This document shows positions 10,049 to 21,247 of a stretch of 64,000 bases of DNA, piece after piece. The DNA lies in contig NW_006920869.1 of NCBI RefSeq assembly GCF_000417875.1, positions 985,759 through 1,049,758 on the forward strand, read 5' to 3'. Position numbers and translations under genes: made by a program. Source of the stretch: Pseudozyma flocculosa PF-1 (taxonomy: Eukaryota; Basidiomycota; Ustilaginomycetes; Ustilaginales; Ustilaginaceae). Every line of letters begins with the position of its first letter. Position 1 is the first letter of the stretch. Under the pieces are notes generated by a model. The model saw only the letters and a program-made list of their open reading frames with translations, searched no databases and was not told the DNA's origin.

Positions 10049-12865
10049 TCAGTGGGGCAGACGGTGGAGCGCCTGGTCGTACTTGGAAGGCATGTGGCAG
10101 CTCAGCATGGTGCGCGAAAAGATGATCTGTCCAAAGACGTTCTTGAGGCTTCCCGGCCTGTCGTCGATCGAAAAGAGGCGGTCGCGATCGATGCGGGGCG
10201 GCGAGAGCGCCGCGCCGTCGTGACCGTTGAGGTCGCTGCTGGGCAGCGAGTAGAGGACCTTGCCCGGCGGGAAGAGGTGGGTGCCGTGCATGTTGGCCTC
10301 GAGCGTCTTGCGCAGCGAGAGAAAGTCGGCCTCGACCTCGGCCTTTTCGCCAGTCTCGCTCGAGTCAAGACGGCCCGCCTGGTGCTCGAACGCCTTGCGC
10401 ATCAGCGAGCTCATCTTCTTGGGCCCGGCGCCCTTGCCCTGCGGACGGTCGACCTGCTGCCTGGACGCCTCGGCGTCCTCGTAGCAGAGCCAGGCGCAGC
10501 CGTTGCGGATGTCCTGGATGGCGCCGAGCGAGAGCCGGGTGACAAAGTCGTACGAGTAGACGTGGCTCGTCACCAGGGCGGCGCACTTCCTCGCCAACGA
10601 CTCGCTCGCAACGCACGGCACCGCGTAGCAGTAGCTGTGAATCCGGCGGCCAGCGGGCAGCCCGCTCTCGGCAATCGTCAGGCCCGTTGTGGGATTGCCC
10701 CACATCATGGCCAGGATGCTGGCCACACCCGCTCCCAGCGAGTGACCGGCGATCTCGAGCGAGTAGCCACCGTTCCTGGTCAGCGCCGATGCGACGGCTC
10801 GGTTGACGGGTCGACCCACGTCGCCGATCTCCTTGGCCGTGATCAGCATGCCTTCGTGGCAGAAGTCCTCGCTGTGGCCGTGCCCGGCCGGGGCGCCCGT
10901 CTCATTCGTGGATTCGGCCACGTCTCCGACGCTCGGATGGAAGGTGAAGGGCACCGATTCGCAAGTCAGATCCGCCGCAAAGTCGCCCATCGACAGGCTC
11001 CCTCGCAGGACGAGGATGATGACCTTGCGCGGGTGATCCGTGACCACGTAGAACCGCGGCTTGCTCGGCCTCGCCTTTCCGCCCGGGTCAGCACGGGGCA
11101 CATGCTCGTCGTACGAGCCTTCCTGCGCCGCGCCCTTCTCGAGGTTGGCGGTGCGATGGAAAAGGTCGTTGTCGTGCTGGCCCGAGATGATATCGAGATA
11201 GCTGTAGGCAGTGCCCTGCGGCCTCGTGGAGCTCTGCCCGCTTGCTGGTGATGGCGAGACTTCGAGCTGTGCAGGTCGCGACGCCGGAGTCGCTATGCTG
11301 GGGGTGGGGCTGGGACTGATCATGGCGCCCGGCATCCTGCCACATGCCGACTCCTCTGCGTCCGACTCTTCAGGCAGGTCCATCGACGCGGCCGCCTCAA
11401 GGAAGTCGGCCTGGTCTCGGGACAGGAACTCTTCTTCTGCGGAGAAGATCGTGGTAGGACCGTCGGGGCGATTCCTCGCTTCGACCGCACCGGAGGCAGC
11501 CTGTTGTTCAGCGGGAAGCGTGCCGAGCCAAGCTAGCGCCAGCCCGCCGTACACGCCAAGGACCAGCTTCGAGTACCTCTGGAGACCTCGCAGCGCCTCG
11601 AGGTTGGTGAGCGGCCGGGCCGTGGAAGAGTGCGGCACAGCAAAGGTCGACGTGCCTTCCTGCTGCTTCGAGCCGATCTCTGCGCCGATGATGTTGCCCT
11701 CCTGGCCCGACATCATCTCCTTTGACGTGATCCGCACGGAATCGCGGTCGCTTTCCGGCTCACGCGCAGGCTCGCTGTTACTGCTGTCGGCGCCCCCATC
11801 CGTCACGGCGCCGACGACTGACGGTGTCGGTTGGGTAGCCTCCTTGCGCGCCAGTTCTTCCTTCTGCGCCTCCTTGAGCTGCACCTCCATCTCGTTGAGG
11901 TCGATCTCGATCATCGACTTGAGCATGCGCCTCTCCTGATAGTCGCGGGTGACGAGCTGGATGCAAACCCAGGCAGTGAGGGCCTGAGTGATGCCAATGA
12001 TTGAATAGGCGGGGATACCACCGGGCGGCAGAGCGTCGTCGTCGGCGTTCCACTCGCGCTTGACCAGCTTGGAAAACTCGGACAAGCTCCGGAGCACCTC
12101 GCTGCCCATCCACCTCCGCAACCCCTCGACGCCCGTCCCGGCCGCGCCCAGCCCGGCGCCGGTGATGGCACTGGTAACATCGATGCCGCCGAGGGCGACC
12201 ATGCTGATGGCGTCGAAGAAGCCTCCGACGGTCATGTGGGCGACCTTGGCTAGCGAGGGCGTCCCGTCGTTGCTCCCTGGAACAGTGCCGGTCAAGGCGC
12301 CGTCGACTGCCATGGCGGGAAGCGCCACTAGGCCCTGGGTGATGCGCTTGGCGAGGTTGAGCCCAAAGGCAGTGGCGCCGCGCGCAAAGGCGAAGCCGGT
12401 CGACGATGCGCTGTTGGCTGCACCAAGACCCTGGGAAGAGTAGCCAAGCAACGTCGACCAGTCCATCGACGATGCAGGTGCCTGGACGACTGTCCCTGGG
12501 TTCGCCAACATGACAGAGCCCGGGTGACCTTGTGTTTCGGTCGTGATGGGGTCTGGCGATGATTCGTTGCCCTCCTGCGCTGGTGCAAGAGATGATGAAG
12601 AGGGTGAAGCTGCTTGGTCGGCGGGCGCAGAGTCATCGTCGGTATCCGCTGGGGCTGGGACTGTTGCTGTTGCTGCGGTGGCGATGGCTGCGGCGGCGGC
12701 GGTGTCGGAATCGGGTATGGCGAGTGCAGCTTCTTGTAGGCTCTCGAGCTCGCCCTCCTGGGCCTGAGCTGCGGCATCACGCTCCTGTTCGAGCGCTGTG
12801 GCGTGGTCCGGGATGGCGGCGGCAGCAGTGGTCCCGCGATCGTCTGCTGCTTCTGGGACGCTCAT
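10049..12865 (-). CDS. Class-3 lipase, probable sn1-specific diacylglycerol lipase
   Basis: Single-exon 938-aa protein of the fungal DAG-lipase-like alpha/beta hydrolases, expected to release the sn-1 acyl chain of diacylglycerol at membranes. The catalytic domain is C-terminal: the oxyanion strand VIILVLRGSLSMGDF, the nucleophile elbow GHSLGAG with Ser709, the acid region VYSYDFVTRLSLGA, and the His-containing block THLFPPGKVLY that DAG lipases share. The N-terminal 250 residues are Ala/Ser/Asp/Glu-rich and disordered. Two hydrophobic segments (near 12000, AYSIIGITQALTAWVCIQLV; near 11550, LGVYGGLALAWLGTL) could anchor it. A candidate TATA element, minus-strand TATAAGA at 13063-13057, lies about 195 bases upstream. 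A non-animal triacylglycerol-lipase role is the alternative. Confidence 0.85.
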   Translation of the reverse strand: MSVPEAADDRGTTAAAAIPDHATALEQERDAAAQAQEGELESLQEAALAIPDSDTAAAAAIATAATATVPAPADTDDDSAPADQAASPSSSSLAPAQEGNESSPDPITTETQGHPGSVMLANPGTVVQAPASSMDWSTLLGYSSQGLGAANSASSTGFAFARGATAFGLNLAKRITQGLVALPAMAVDGALTGTVPGSNDGTPSLAKVAHMTVGGFFDAISMVALGGIDVTSAITGAGLGAAGTGVEGLRRWMGSEVLRSLSEFSKLVKREWNADDDALPPGGIPAYSIIGITQALTAWVCIQLVTRDYQERRMLKSMIEIDLNEMEVQLKEAQKEELARKEATQPTPSVVGAVTDGGADSSNSEPAREPESDRDSVRITSKEMMSGQEGNIIGAEIGSKQQEGTSTFAVPHSSTARPLTNLEALRGLQRYSKLVLGVYGGLALAWLGTLPAEQQAASGAVEARNRPDGPTTIFSAEEEFLSRDQADFLEAAASMDLPEESDAEESACGRMPGAMISPSPTPSIATPASRPAQLEVSPSPASGQSSTRPQGTAYSYLDIISGQHDNDLFHRTANLEKGAAQEGSYDEHVPRADPGGKARPSKPRFYVVTDHPRKVIILVLRGSLSMGDFAADLTCESVPFTFHPSVGDVAESTNETGAPAGHGHSEDFCHEGMLITAKEIGDVGRPVNRAVASALTRNGGYSLEIAGHSLGAGVASILAMMWGNPTTGLTIAESGLPAGRRIHSYCYAVPCVASESLARKCAALVTSHVYSYDFVTRLSLGAIQDIRNGCAWLCYEDAEASRQQVDRPQGKGAGPKKMSSLMRKAFEHQAGRLDSSETGEKAEVEADFLSLRKTLEANMHGTHLFPPGKVLYSLPSSDLNGHDGAALSPPRIDRDRLFSIDDRPGSLKNVFGQIIFSRTMLSCHMPSKYDQALHRLPH

Positions 12866-13390
12866 GGTGGAGGCGTCGTGTGAGGGCGGGCGAAGGGACG
12901 GTGATTAGGGGTGAGGAGGAGAGATACAGGGGCGCTGAAGTCGATGGCACGTGGGGGTCGTGACGGCGGTGGTGGTGGGGAAGGAGGTGATGGGGAACGG
13001 GAAGGTGGTGCTCTGTGGCACCGTGACCCACCCGCTGAGACCTGTAGTCCATGCATCTTATAGGAAGCCGGCGCGGAAGGCACAGCTCGTTTGGGGGCCA
13101 ACGACGAGGCGCACGGAGAGGGATCGCCGTCGGTTCACGACGTGGAGGCCAAAGGGTGGCGTGGCATCTTCACATGCAAATTCCTCTTTCCCCCGCCCAA
13201 CGGCCATCCCAACAAAAAAGTCTCGAGTTCTCGCCATGCGCGCTCTTCTTTCAGGGTCCAGACGCTGCCCTTCCTGCCTGGCTGCTTGCTTTCCGCTGCC
13301 ACGACTGCAGCGGACATGGGGTAGGCAGGCTCAACACACGGACCACGTACCACCGCCCAACGACCTGCCCTCGAGCTGCCCGTGTGGCTT
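12866..13390. other. Intergenic: lipase promoter, phosphopentomutase 3' flank
   Basis: No gene is supported. Contains the candidate minus-strand TATA element at 13057-13063. Confidence 0.45.
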
Positions 13391-15681
13391 TCAGGCGCTC
13401 ATCCACGCCCAGAAGGCGTCGACGACCTCGCTCAGCTCGCGCTCGACGCGGGCCACGGCCACGCTGTACTCCTCGCCCTCCTGGATCAGGCCCATGGCCT
13501 CGTTGTAGATCTTGACCTGCGAAGCGGGCACGCGGGCACGCGGGAGCGAGACGACATCAGACGGCGGACGCGGGTGTCAGCGGGTGAAAGGGGCCTATGC
13601 ACGCGCAAGCCATGACGCTGCTCACCTTGGGCTCCGTTCCAGAGGGCCGCACAATGATGCGCGTATCGCCGAGCATCACCTCGTCCTTTGGCCGGCTCGT
13701 GGCGGCGGCCGGGTCGACGTGGCTGGCGGGCACATAGAAGCGCAGGACGTCGTTCTTGGGGATGCTCAGGTCGCCCTGGGCCGCCTTTTCCGCGTCGTAG
13801 GCCGGTCGCTCCTTGAGGTCGTCGACCAGGCTGAAGGCGAACTGCTTGCCGTCCTTTTCCACGCTCGTCTTGCCCGCGTCGAGGTCCTTGCGGAGCTTGG
13901 TCATGATCTCGGTTCCCTTTCTTCCCGGGGTGAGCTTGATGATCCTCTGGCTGGTGACAGAGACGCCGACAGTCTTGTGGATCTCCTCGAGCCGGTCCCA
14001 GAGCGTCTTGCCCTGCCTCGCCAGGTCAAAGGCCAGGGAGACGATCAAGAGGAACGACGAGAGGCCGTCCTTGTCCCAGACCGACCGGGCCACCATGTAA
14101 CCCAGGGCCTCCTCGTAGCCAGCGCCGAACGCTCCGGGACCTTCCCTGGCCTCGATGCCCATCGCCACGTTGCCGAGCCACTTGAAGCCGGTGAGCGTCT
14201 CGACGTGTCGCCCGCCCCAAAACTGCGACATGCGCGCCAGCAGCCGGCTGGAGACGATGGTGCTCAGCGTGTAGACACCCGCCTTCTTGCCGCCTCCGTT
14301 CCTGGCATCAGCGCGGCGCAGGATCTCGTCGCCCAGAAGCGTGCCGAGCTGGTCTCCGTTGAGGGCACGCAGCTTGCCGGTGCGGTCGCGCGCCGAGACG
14401 GCAAGGCGGTCCGCGTCGGGGTCGTTGACGATGGCGAGATCCGTCTTGTGCTTCTCCGAGAGCTTGTGGTTGAGCTCCAGTGTCGAGAGCTCCTCGGGAT
14501 CTGCAGGCAGACACAATGTGTGAGACGGAATGATACAAGCTTAGCGCCTGTCTCGCCAGGATAGCATGGTACTCGGCGTCGAATGAGAGAGACTCACTGG
14601 GGAACTCGAGGGTCGGAAACGCGCCGTCGGGGTACCGCTGCTCTTCGACGATCCAAAAGTTCTCTCCCTCGACAAAGCCGGCCACCTCGGTGGCAAGCTG
14701 CTGGATAAAGGGTCCACCGACACCGTGGAGCGGGCTGTAGGTCATGGAGAGTGGCACCTTGTCGCCCGCGCTCGACGCTGAGCTGAAGATCTGCAGGTCC
14801 TTCATGTCACGGATGTAGGCCTCAAACATCTCGGGCTCGATCTCGCGAACAAGGCCGCTCTTCTTGGCCTCGTCCAGGGGCACCAGCGCTGGCGGCTCGG
14901 TTTCCTTGGCCACCTTGTCGATCTGTGCAGCAATCTGCGAGTCGGTGGGCGTGTTGATCTGCGTTCCGGCTGGGCCGAACACCTTGTAGCCGTTGTACTC
15001 CTTGGGGTTGTGGCTCGCGGTGACGACGATGCCGCCGGCGAGGCCAAGCCTCTTGACTGCAAACCCGCACATGGGAGTCGGCGTAGGGGTCGGGTAGATC
15101 TGAGAGGGGATGCCCCGGTGAGCAAAGTGCTGGGCCGAGGCATAGGCGACTGGACAAAGAAGTGGGAAGGCACGAGGGAAGAGGGCGTCAGATACCCTGC
15201 GCTAAAGGGGACCCATCCTAGAAGTCTCTGCGGGGTCGGTTCCTCGATCAGCGCTGGGCACTCACACTCCTTGCTGCCAAAGCGGCCGTCAAAGGCGATG
15301 GCGACTCCCTTGGACTGCGCCTTGGCTCCATCCGTGTCCAGGAGGTGCTGTGCGAATCCAGCCGTCGACTCGAGCACGGTGAGCAGCTGAGAGTGTATAG
15401 ACGAGGGCAGAGAGGGTCAGTGACGGGCTGGTACGGCAAGGGCAGCACAGTGCTGGGTCCGCCACGGTCGTTGCAACGGCGCTCACGTTCATGTTGCTGT
15501 ACCCGACGCCCATGATGCCGCGCAGGCCCGCTGTGCCGAACTCGAGCCTGTCTCCGAAGCACTGCTCAAGCTTGGTGAAGTCGCTGCGCTCGATGAGGCT
15601 GGCCAGCTGCTGCTTGGTGGTCGGGTCTGGGTCCTTGTGCAGCCAGGCCTTGGCCTTTGCGAGGAGCTCCTGATGCGCCAT
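13391..15681 (-). CDS. PRM15: PGM2/PRM15-type phosphopentomutase (phosphoribomutase)
   Basis: Alpha-D-phosphohexomutase superfamily enzyme of the cytosolic PGM2 branch, which mainly interconverts ribose-1- and ribose-5-phosphate and has some phosphoglucomutase activity. Five exons: 15681-15487, 15386-15266, 15149-14598, 14500-13626, 13516-13391 (introns 97-116 nt), 622 aa, the length of the yeast homologue. Motifs in order: FGTAGLRG, active-site serine loop TASHNPKEYNG, metal loop DPDADR, sugar-binding GYEEALGY, and phosphate-binding RPSGTEPK at the last junction. Splicing rebuilds LEFPNPEEL and GSKEFAYASA exactly. The gene is divergent from SLX1 (533 bases between starts) and close to a ribulokinase, so pentose salvage is a sensible role. 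Confidence 0.93.
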
Positions 15682-16214
15682 GGTTGGTTTCCTTCCGACT
15701 CGGAGGCTGAGGACGTGGCAGAATCGATGAAGGAGTGGCAGTGCGCAGCGAGGGTGGGTGGACGAGTTGGAAGAGGACGAGGTGGAAAGGGAAGCGGGCA
15801 AGGGGCACCCTCGACGACCCTGACCTGGCCCAGCAGTCCCGGCGGCGGGCTTTCGGACTTGGCCGAAAGAAGGCCCCCCTTCCTTGGCCGTCCGCCGGGC
15901 GCTTCTTCTTGCTTCGGGTCGGTCGGTCGGTTGGGGGACCAGTCAGCTTTGGCGGCCGAGAGAAGACGTCGAGGTGCCGGCCAACCTCCACACGCGGCCT
16001 TGGTGCCAGCCCAACCCCAACCTCTGCTTCTACCTTGCAGGCTGAGCGAGCCTCGTTCCGCCCCGCCTCATGGCCCTACGCCACACCACGACACCTTTCC
16101 CCGCACCCCTCTTGCCTCGCCGCCCAGCAAACACGCCGGAAGCACTTCGGCTCTCGGTTACCGCCTGCTGCGGCGCCTTCAGCGGAAAGCAGCGCCAGCG
16201 CCAGCGCCAGCAGC
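15682..16214. other. Bidirectional promoter PRM15 / SLX1
   Basis: No gene is supported between the two divergent starts. A frame in register with SLX1 runs back to 15735 without an ATG there, so I treat it as 5' leader. No recognised sites. Confidence 0.5.
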
Positions 16215-18490
16215 ATGCCGTCTTCTGTCGCGGCACACACCATCCCGCCCTTCTACGCCTGCTACTTTCTGCGCTCCCTCTCGGTCCCCGGCTCGACCTA
16301 CATCGGCTCGACCCCCTCGCCACCACGGCGCAAGCGACAGCACAATGGAGAGCTCACTCAGGGTGCATCCCGCACGATCCGATCCCGCCCCTGGGAGATG
16401 GAATGCATCGTATACGGCTTCAGCTCCAAGATTGCCGCCCTCCAGTTTGAATGGGCGTGGGCCAAGCCCCACCTCTCTCGCCACCTCCGCACCTCGGCCC
16501 ACGCACTTGGCGCCGCAGAGCCTATCGAATCCACAGCGCCTTCCACGCCGCTCTTCCCACCGGTCGGCATCGTAAAGACTGGACGGCGCAAGACCAAACG
16601 GCCAAAGCCACCCGCTTCACCCAACGCTCGCCTGCTCGTCCTCCGCGCTCTCTTGCGGTCTGAGCCCTTCAGCGGCTGGGGACTTCGCGTGGCTTTCTTC
16701 ACCGAATGGAGCTGGGCCGCCTTCCAGCTGCTCGAAAGGGCAAGGGATGGCATCATAGCTGCCGACGGTCAGGCCGGGCCGTCACGGCTCAGCGGCAGCC
16801 GAGCAGGTCGTCTACTCCATCCCGCCTATCCAGCGGTGGTGTGCGACTTCACAGGGGTCGATGGGAAGCGGAAACCCGTGTCCGCTATGTCGGCTGAAGA
16901 GAGGAAAGTGATAGGCGTCAAGGGCATCGAAGAAGCCGGCTCCAAGGCTGGCAAGAAAGCAATCAAGAAGGCGAAAGAGGGTCGAGCTTCGGGGTTCATC
17001 GAGGAGCTACCAGACGGCGCCAACGTCAAAGGGATCGGCTTGACACTACAGGCACTCGAGGATGCACCCCTACCAGCGCCATCCGTACCTGCTGACGGGC
17101 GCATCCTGATCAAGAAGAAGCGGCGGTCAAAGGCGCAAGTGCAGGAGGACAACCTGGATGCGCAGGAAGAGCCTCAGTCGTCTCGGGCGTGGCCCTCGAT
17201 GCGATTCAATGATGGTGAGTGAATTGATCCATATCGAGAGCTGCTGGCAAGGGAGCAGCATGAGGCGCTGTACTGAAGCTGCTGGTTGCGGTCACAACGT
17301 TCTTTCACAGCGGATCTCACCGAGCTGCAGTGGGCGCGTTTCGAGGATGTGCTCAGTGCGCATGGTTTCACCGCCGATGAGCTCCTCGACATCTACAAGG
17401 CTGCCTCCAGCTCCACTTTGAAGGGCCGCCCAGCCAAGGGCAAAGTCAGCTGCGGCATCTGTCAGGGTGCTGTGGATGTCACTGTGAGAGGCACTCGCCA
17501 AAGGCATCGTTCATAGCATTCCGAGTCGATGTCCTGACTTTTTGCGAGCGCTCTTACATCCGATGTTTCATGGCACAGGATACCCTCTCATACAGTCTGT
17601 GCCCTCAGCCACATGCTCGGCTTCAGCCTCGTTCCGCCATCGAGCTTCGGACATCCGGCAGCAGCGACCAGGGCGTCGGCGACCACCATTGCAAGTCGTT
17701 CTTCCATCTGAAGTGCCTGGCCGAGCACTTCCTTCGAAGCGAGGCGGGTGGAATTGATCAAGACGCCTTCATCCTTCCCGCCCACGGATGTTGTCCAAGC
17801 CCACAACACGAGGCCCCCAGCTCGAAAGCAGAGCCGGTCTACTGGGCCGATGTGGTGCGCGGAGTATACCGGCGCCGGGACAGGCTCGAGTTGCTGCTCG
17901 CGGTCCGCGAGAAGCGAGCCGCCGCCCTTCCAGATCCTGCGGCCATGTTTGCGGACGACGACGACGATGACGATGACGATGCAGAAGAAGAAGACGATGA
18001 CGATGAGGAAGAAGACGAAGGCGATGGTGACGAGGTCGGCGGCGACTCGCAATGCGACGGTTCGGACAGGAATGCGATAAAAGCGCCTCCCCCGTCGGTC
18101 AAGAACAAGCGAACCACCAAGCCAAGGGCATCCAACAAGGCTACACCCTCCGCAAAGAAGAGCAGCCCGTCTGCAAAGCCGACAAACGCAAGAAGAGGCC
18201 GGCAGCCGAAACCAGCAACTGCCGCTCGAGGTGGGACGAGGGAGACGCGCGTCACCCTCTCGAGCAGCCCGGAAGTCTCCGAAGGAGACGATGATGGCCA
18301 GACTTCAGACATGCCGCCCATGTCGCCGGTGCTGGACGAAGATACCCGAGACGCCGCTGCGAGCATCCTCGCCACTAAGGCGGCTGCCAGTACTCTTAGC
18401 TTCACGGTCGAGGAGGCGCCCAGCCCTCTGCCGCGAAGATCCAACAGGAAGCGCAAGTCGACTGGCGAGGGTGTCATTGATCTCACGTAG
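16215..18490 (+). CDS. SLX1: Structure-specific endonuclease subunit Slx1
   Basis: Catalytic GIY-YIG subunit of the SLX1-SLX4 nuclease that cuts branched DNA. Three exons: 16215-17214, 17311-17483, 17579-18490 (introns 96 and 95 nt), 694 aa, about twice the usual length. Start chosen at MPSSVAAH because the GIY-YIG domain begins ten residues later: [34 protein letters not shown] and [10 protein letters not shown] with the metal-binding Glu. The second exon opens the C-terminal RING-like zinc module (CGIC), continued in exon 3 ([18 protein letters not shown]). The last expected CPxC reads CPSP, so one zinc ligand seems missing. A long acidic and basic tail (poly-Asp/Glu near 17960-18030) is an extension not seen in yeast Slx1. 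Confidence 0.88.
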
Positions 18491-18814
18491 CTAGCCGCGT
18501 TCCCGTAGCGCAGTCTGACGGAAGTATGACAAGTCGCCACGAGGCAAGAGGTCGAGGATGGGCGGGCGGCATCGCATCGCGGACGAGAGTCTGGCGGGTT
18601 TCGGCTGCGAGAGCTGGTCTGTGCGCTGGAAGAAATGGCCGGAGTGGTGACGTCGGCCTGCCATTTCGCCGAACAGATTGCCGATTGCGGTCAGGTCAAG
18701 CTGGGAGCCTGCCTGCGGCCAATAACCTGCCGTCTTGCCACCACCACCTTGTCATTCTTTGTGCAGCGCCATCATTCACCATAGTCCCTCATACAGCCTC
18801 TGCCCGCTTCGATC
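18491..18814. other. Intergenic: SLX1 3' flank and ribulokinase promoter
   Basis: Same-strand gap of 324 bases. No recognised elements. Confidence 0.4.
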
Positions 18815-21108
18815 ATGACGACAGCATCTCAAAGCTATTACTACATCGGAGTCGACGTGTAGGTCCTTCGCCGAGACGAGCGCTCGCCACCGCATTCTCA
18901 CACGCTGACAGTGCCGATCTTTCATCATGTCGCCATTTCGCTGGGTTCGTTCGATAGCGGCACCGGATCAGCAAGAGCCGCGCTGGTCGACACTGACGGC
19001 AACATCTTGTCCGAGTCGAGCTACGCCACACAGACGCACCGCCTCGATTCCGACTCGCGCATCTTTGAACAGTCGACCACCGACATCTGGGAGTGCATCA
19101 CCAAATCGGTCCACGACGTCGTCCAGGGCAGCAAGGTCGACCCCCAGCAGGTCAAGGGCATCGGTTTCGATGCTACCTGCAGCCTTGCCGTCACCGACTT
19201 CGATGGTAAGCCGATGAGTGTCACGCCCGAGCCGGAGGCAAGATGGGGCCCTGGAGAGCGCAATGTCATCCTCTGGGCAGATCATCGCGCAGAAGACGAG
19301 GCCAAGCTCATCAACAAAACCGGAAACATGGTCTTAAACTACGTCGGAAAGACGATGTCGGTGAGTTGGTCGGGACTCAGCAGCGGCTGTCATCGCCATC
19401 GACCCATCGAGCATCTTCGGTCTGACCGACCGCGCCTCTCTCCTTTGCCAGCTCGAGATGGAGATCCCCAAGGTGCTCTGGCTCAAGAAGCACATGCCGG
19501 CAGAGACCTTCTCCAAGTGCATGTTCTTTGACCTGCCAGACTACCTGACCTACCGAGCCACCGGGTCTCTTGCTCGGTCCAACTGCTCCCTCGTCTGCAA
19601 GTGCTCGTACGTTCCTCCCGGCGTTGACGGCTCCGAGCTCGGCTGGCAACCCGAATTCTTCAAGCAGATCGGCCTCGGAGACATGGTGACCGACGACTTC
19701 AAGCAGCTTGGTGGCGTCCCCGGAAGGAACGGCATGGTCCTGACTGCAGGTCAGCCGGTCGGCAACGGGCTGAGCGCTGCGGCAGCCAAGGAGATGGGCC
19801 TCGAACCGGGAACCGCTGTCGGCTCCGCGCTCATCGACGCCTACGCAGGCTGGGTCGGCACTGTGGCTGCTCCCGCCACCAACGCTGTCGACGAGAGCTC
19901 CAACCATCCCGACCTGATCAATTCACAGAACAGGCTCGCGGCCATCGCGGGCACCAGCACTTGCCACTGCGTTCAGAGCCCCGACGGCGTGCTCGTCGAC
20001 GGCGTATGGGGCCCGTACAAGCACGCCGTCTTCCCGGGCATGTGGATGAACGAGGGTGGTCAGAGCTCCACTGGACAGGTGAGTTCCTGCTATTCACCCC
20101 CGGCCCATCCTCTCGCCCAACATGCCAGCTGAACCGAACCCGTGCTCGCTTTCCCGCCTGCCCCTGCGCAGCTCATCGACTTCGTCATTGACACGCACCC
20201 GGCCATCGCCCGGCTGAGAGAAGAGGCTGCCACGACGAACCGCAACACCTTCAACGTGCTGCACGACCGTCTCAATGACCTCACCTCGCAGGCCAAGGTG
20301 CCGCACACGTCCTACCTGACACGCGACCTGATCGTGTACCCCGACTTCCACGGCAACCGATCCCCGCTGGCCGACTCGTCGATGCGCGGCATGATCAGCG
20401 GTCTGAAGCTGGATCGCTCCTTGACGGACCTATGCCTGCGCTACTACGCCACTCTCGAGGCCATCGCGCTGCAGACGCGCCACATTATCTCGGAGATGAA
20501 CGAAAAGGGCCACAAGATCGACTCGATCTACATGAGCGGCGGCCACGTCAAGAACGCCGTATTTATGCAGCTCATGGCCGACATCTGCGGCGTGCCCGTC
20601 CAGCTACCCTTCAGCTCCAGCGCCAGCGTCGTGGCGGGCTCGGCGATCCTGGGTCGCTTCGCCGCAGAGGTCAATGATCCGCAGTCGGTGGGTGCGTCCG
20701 GCCAGTTTGCTCCCAAGCAGCCCACGAACATTGCGGACCAGGAGACGGCCGAGAAGGCATCGTTTGAGCACAAGGACCACCTCTGGGACCTCATGGTTAG
20801 TGCGCGGCGACCAAGTCCCGGGCAAGTAGCCTCGAACAGTGTTGCTGACCCACTGCCGCCGTGGCCATTCCCCGCAGATCCGCATGACGAAGCCGGGCAC
20901 GTTTGTCTTCCCGACCGAGGACAAGAAGCTCAAGGCGCTTTTCGACGTCAAGTACCAGGTGAGTTGGCCGGATACCGGCCCAGTCGCGCCTAAAATGACC
21001 GCAAGCTGACCAAGGGCCCTCCTCGTCGTGCTTTACCAGATCTTCCGTGATGCCATCGTCGTGCAGAGGAAGTGGCGCGGAATGATGGACGAGGTTTGCG
21101 ACCAGTAG
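18815..21108 (+). CDS. FGGY-family carbohydrate kinase, probable D-ribulokinase (YDR109C/FGGY type)
   Basis: ATP-dependent kinase expected to phosphorylate D-ribulose to ribulose-5-phosphate, feeding the pentose phosphate pathway. Six exons: 18815-18858, 18958-19360, 19452-20078, 20172-20795, 20878-20958, 21040-21108 (introns 81-99 nt), 615 aa. The N-terminus IGVDVGTGSARAALVD (phosphate loop) is formed across intron 1. Also visible: GIGFDATCSLAV, RNVILWADHRAEDEA with the catalytic-region Asp, LPDYLTYRATG, AIAGTSTCHC and the C-terminal ATP-site block YMSGGHVKNAVFMQLMAD. These fit the FGGY/YDR109C branch better than xylulokinase or glycerol kinase. Substrate is inferred from family. Donors are GTAGGT, GTTAGT and GTGAGT. 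Confidence 0.92.
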
Positions 21109-21247
21109 ACGCTACGACGCACTTGTCTTGGCGATGATGCAGATATGCTCAAATAGATTGACTGTCAAGACGAAGCGAAGCTGATAATCCGTTACAAGAC
21201 TCGAGGCGAAGGTGGGTACGATATAATAGTAGGCGCTAGATCAAGTT

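Noticed and set aside
16215..17214. Earlier Slx1 start at 15735
   Set aside because: The upstream in-frame extension has no ATG at 15735, is Arg/Ser/Pro-rich and lies in the promoter of the divergent mutase gene; the GIY-YIG domain begins right after the ATG at 16215.
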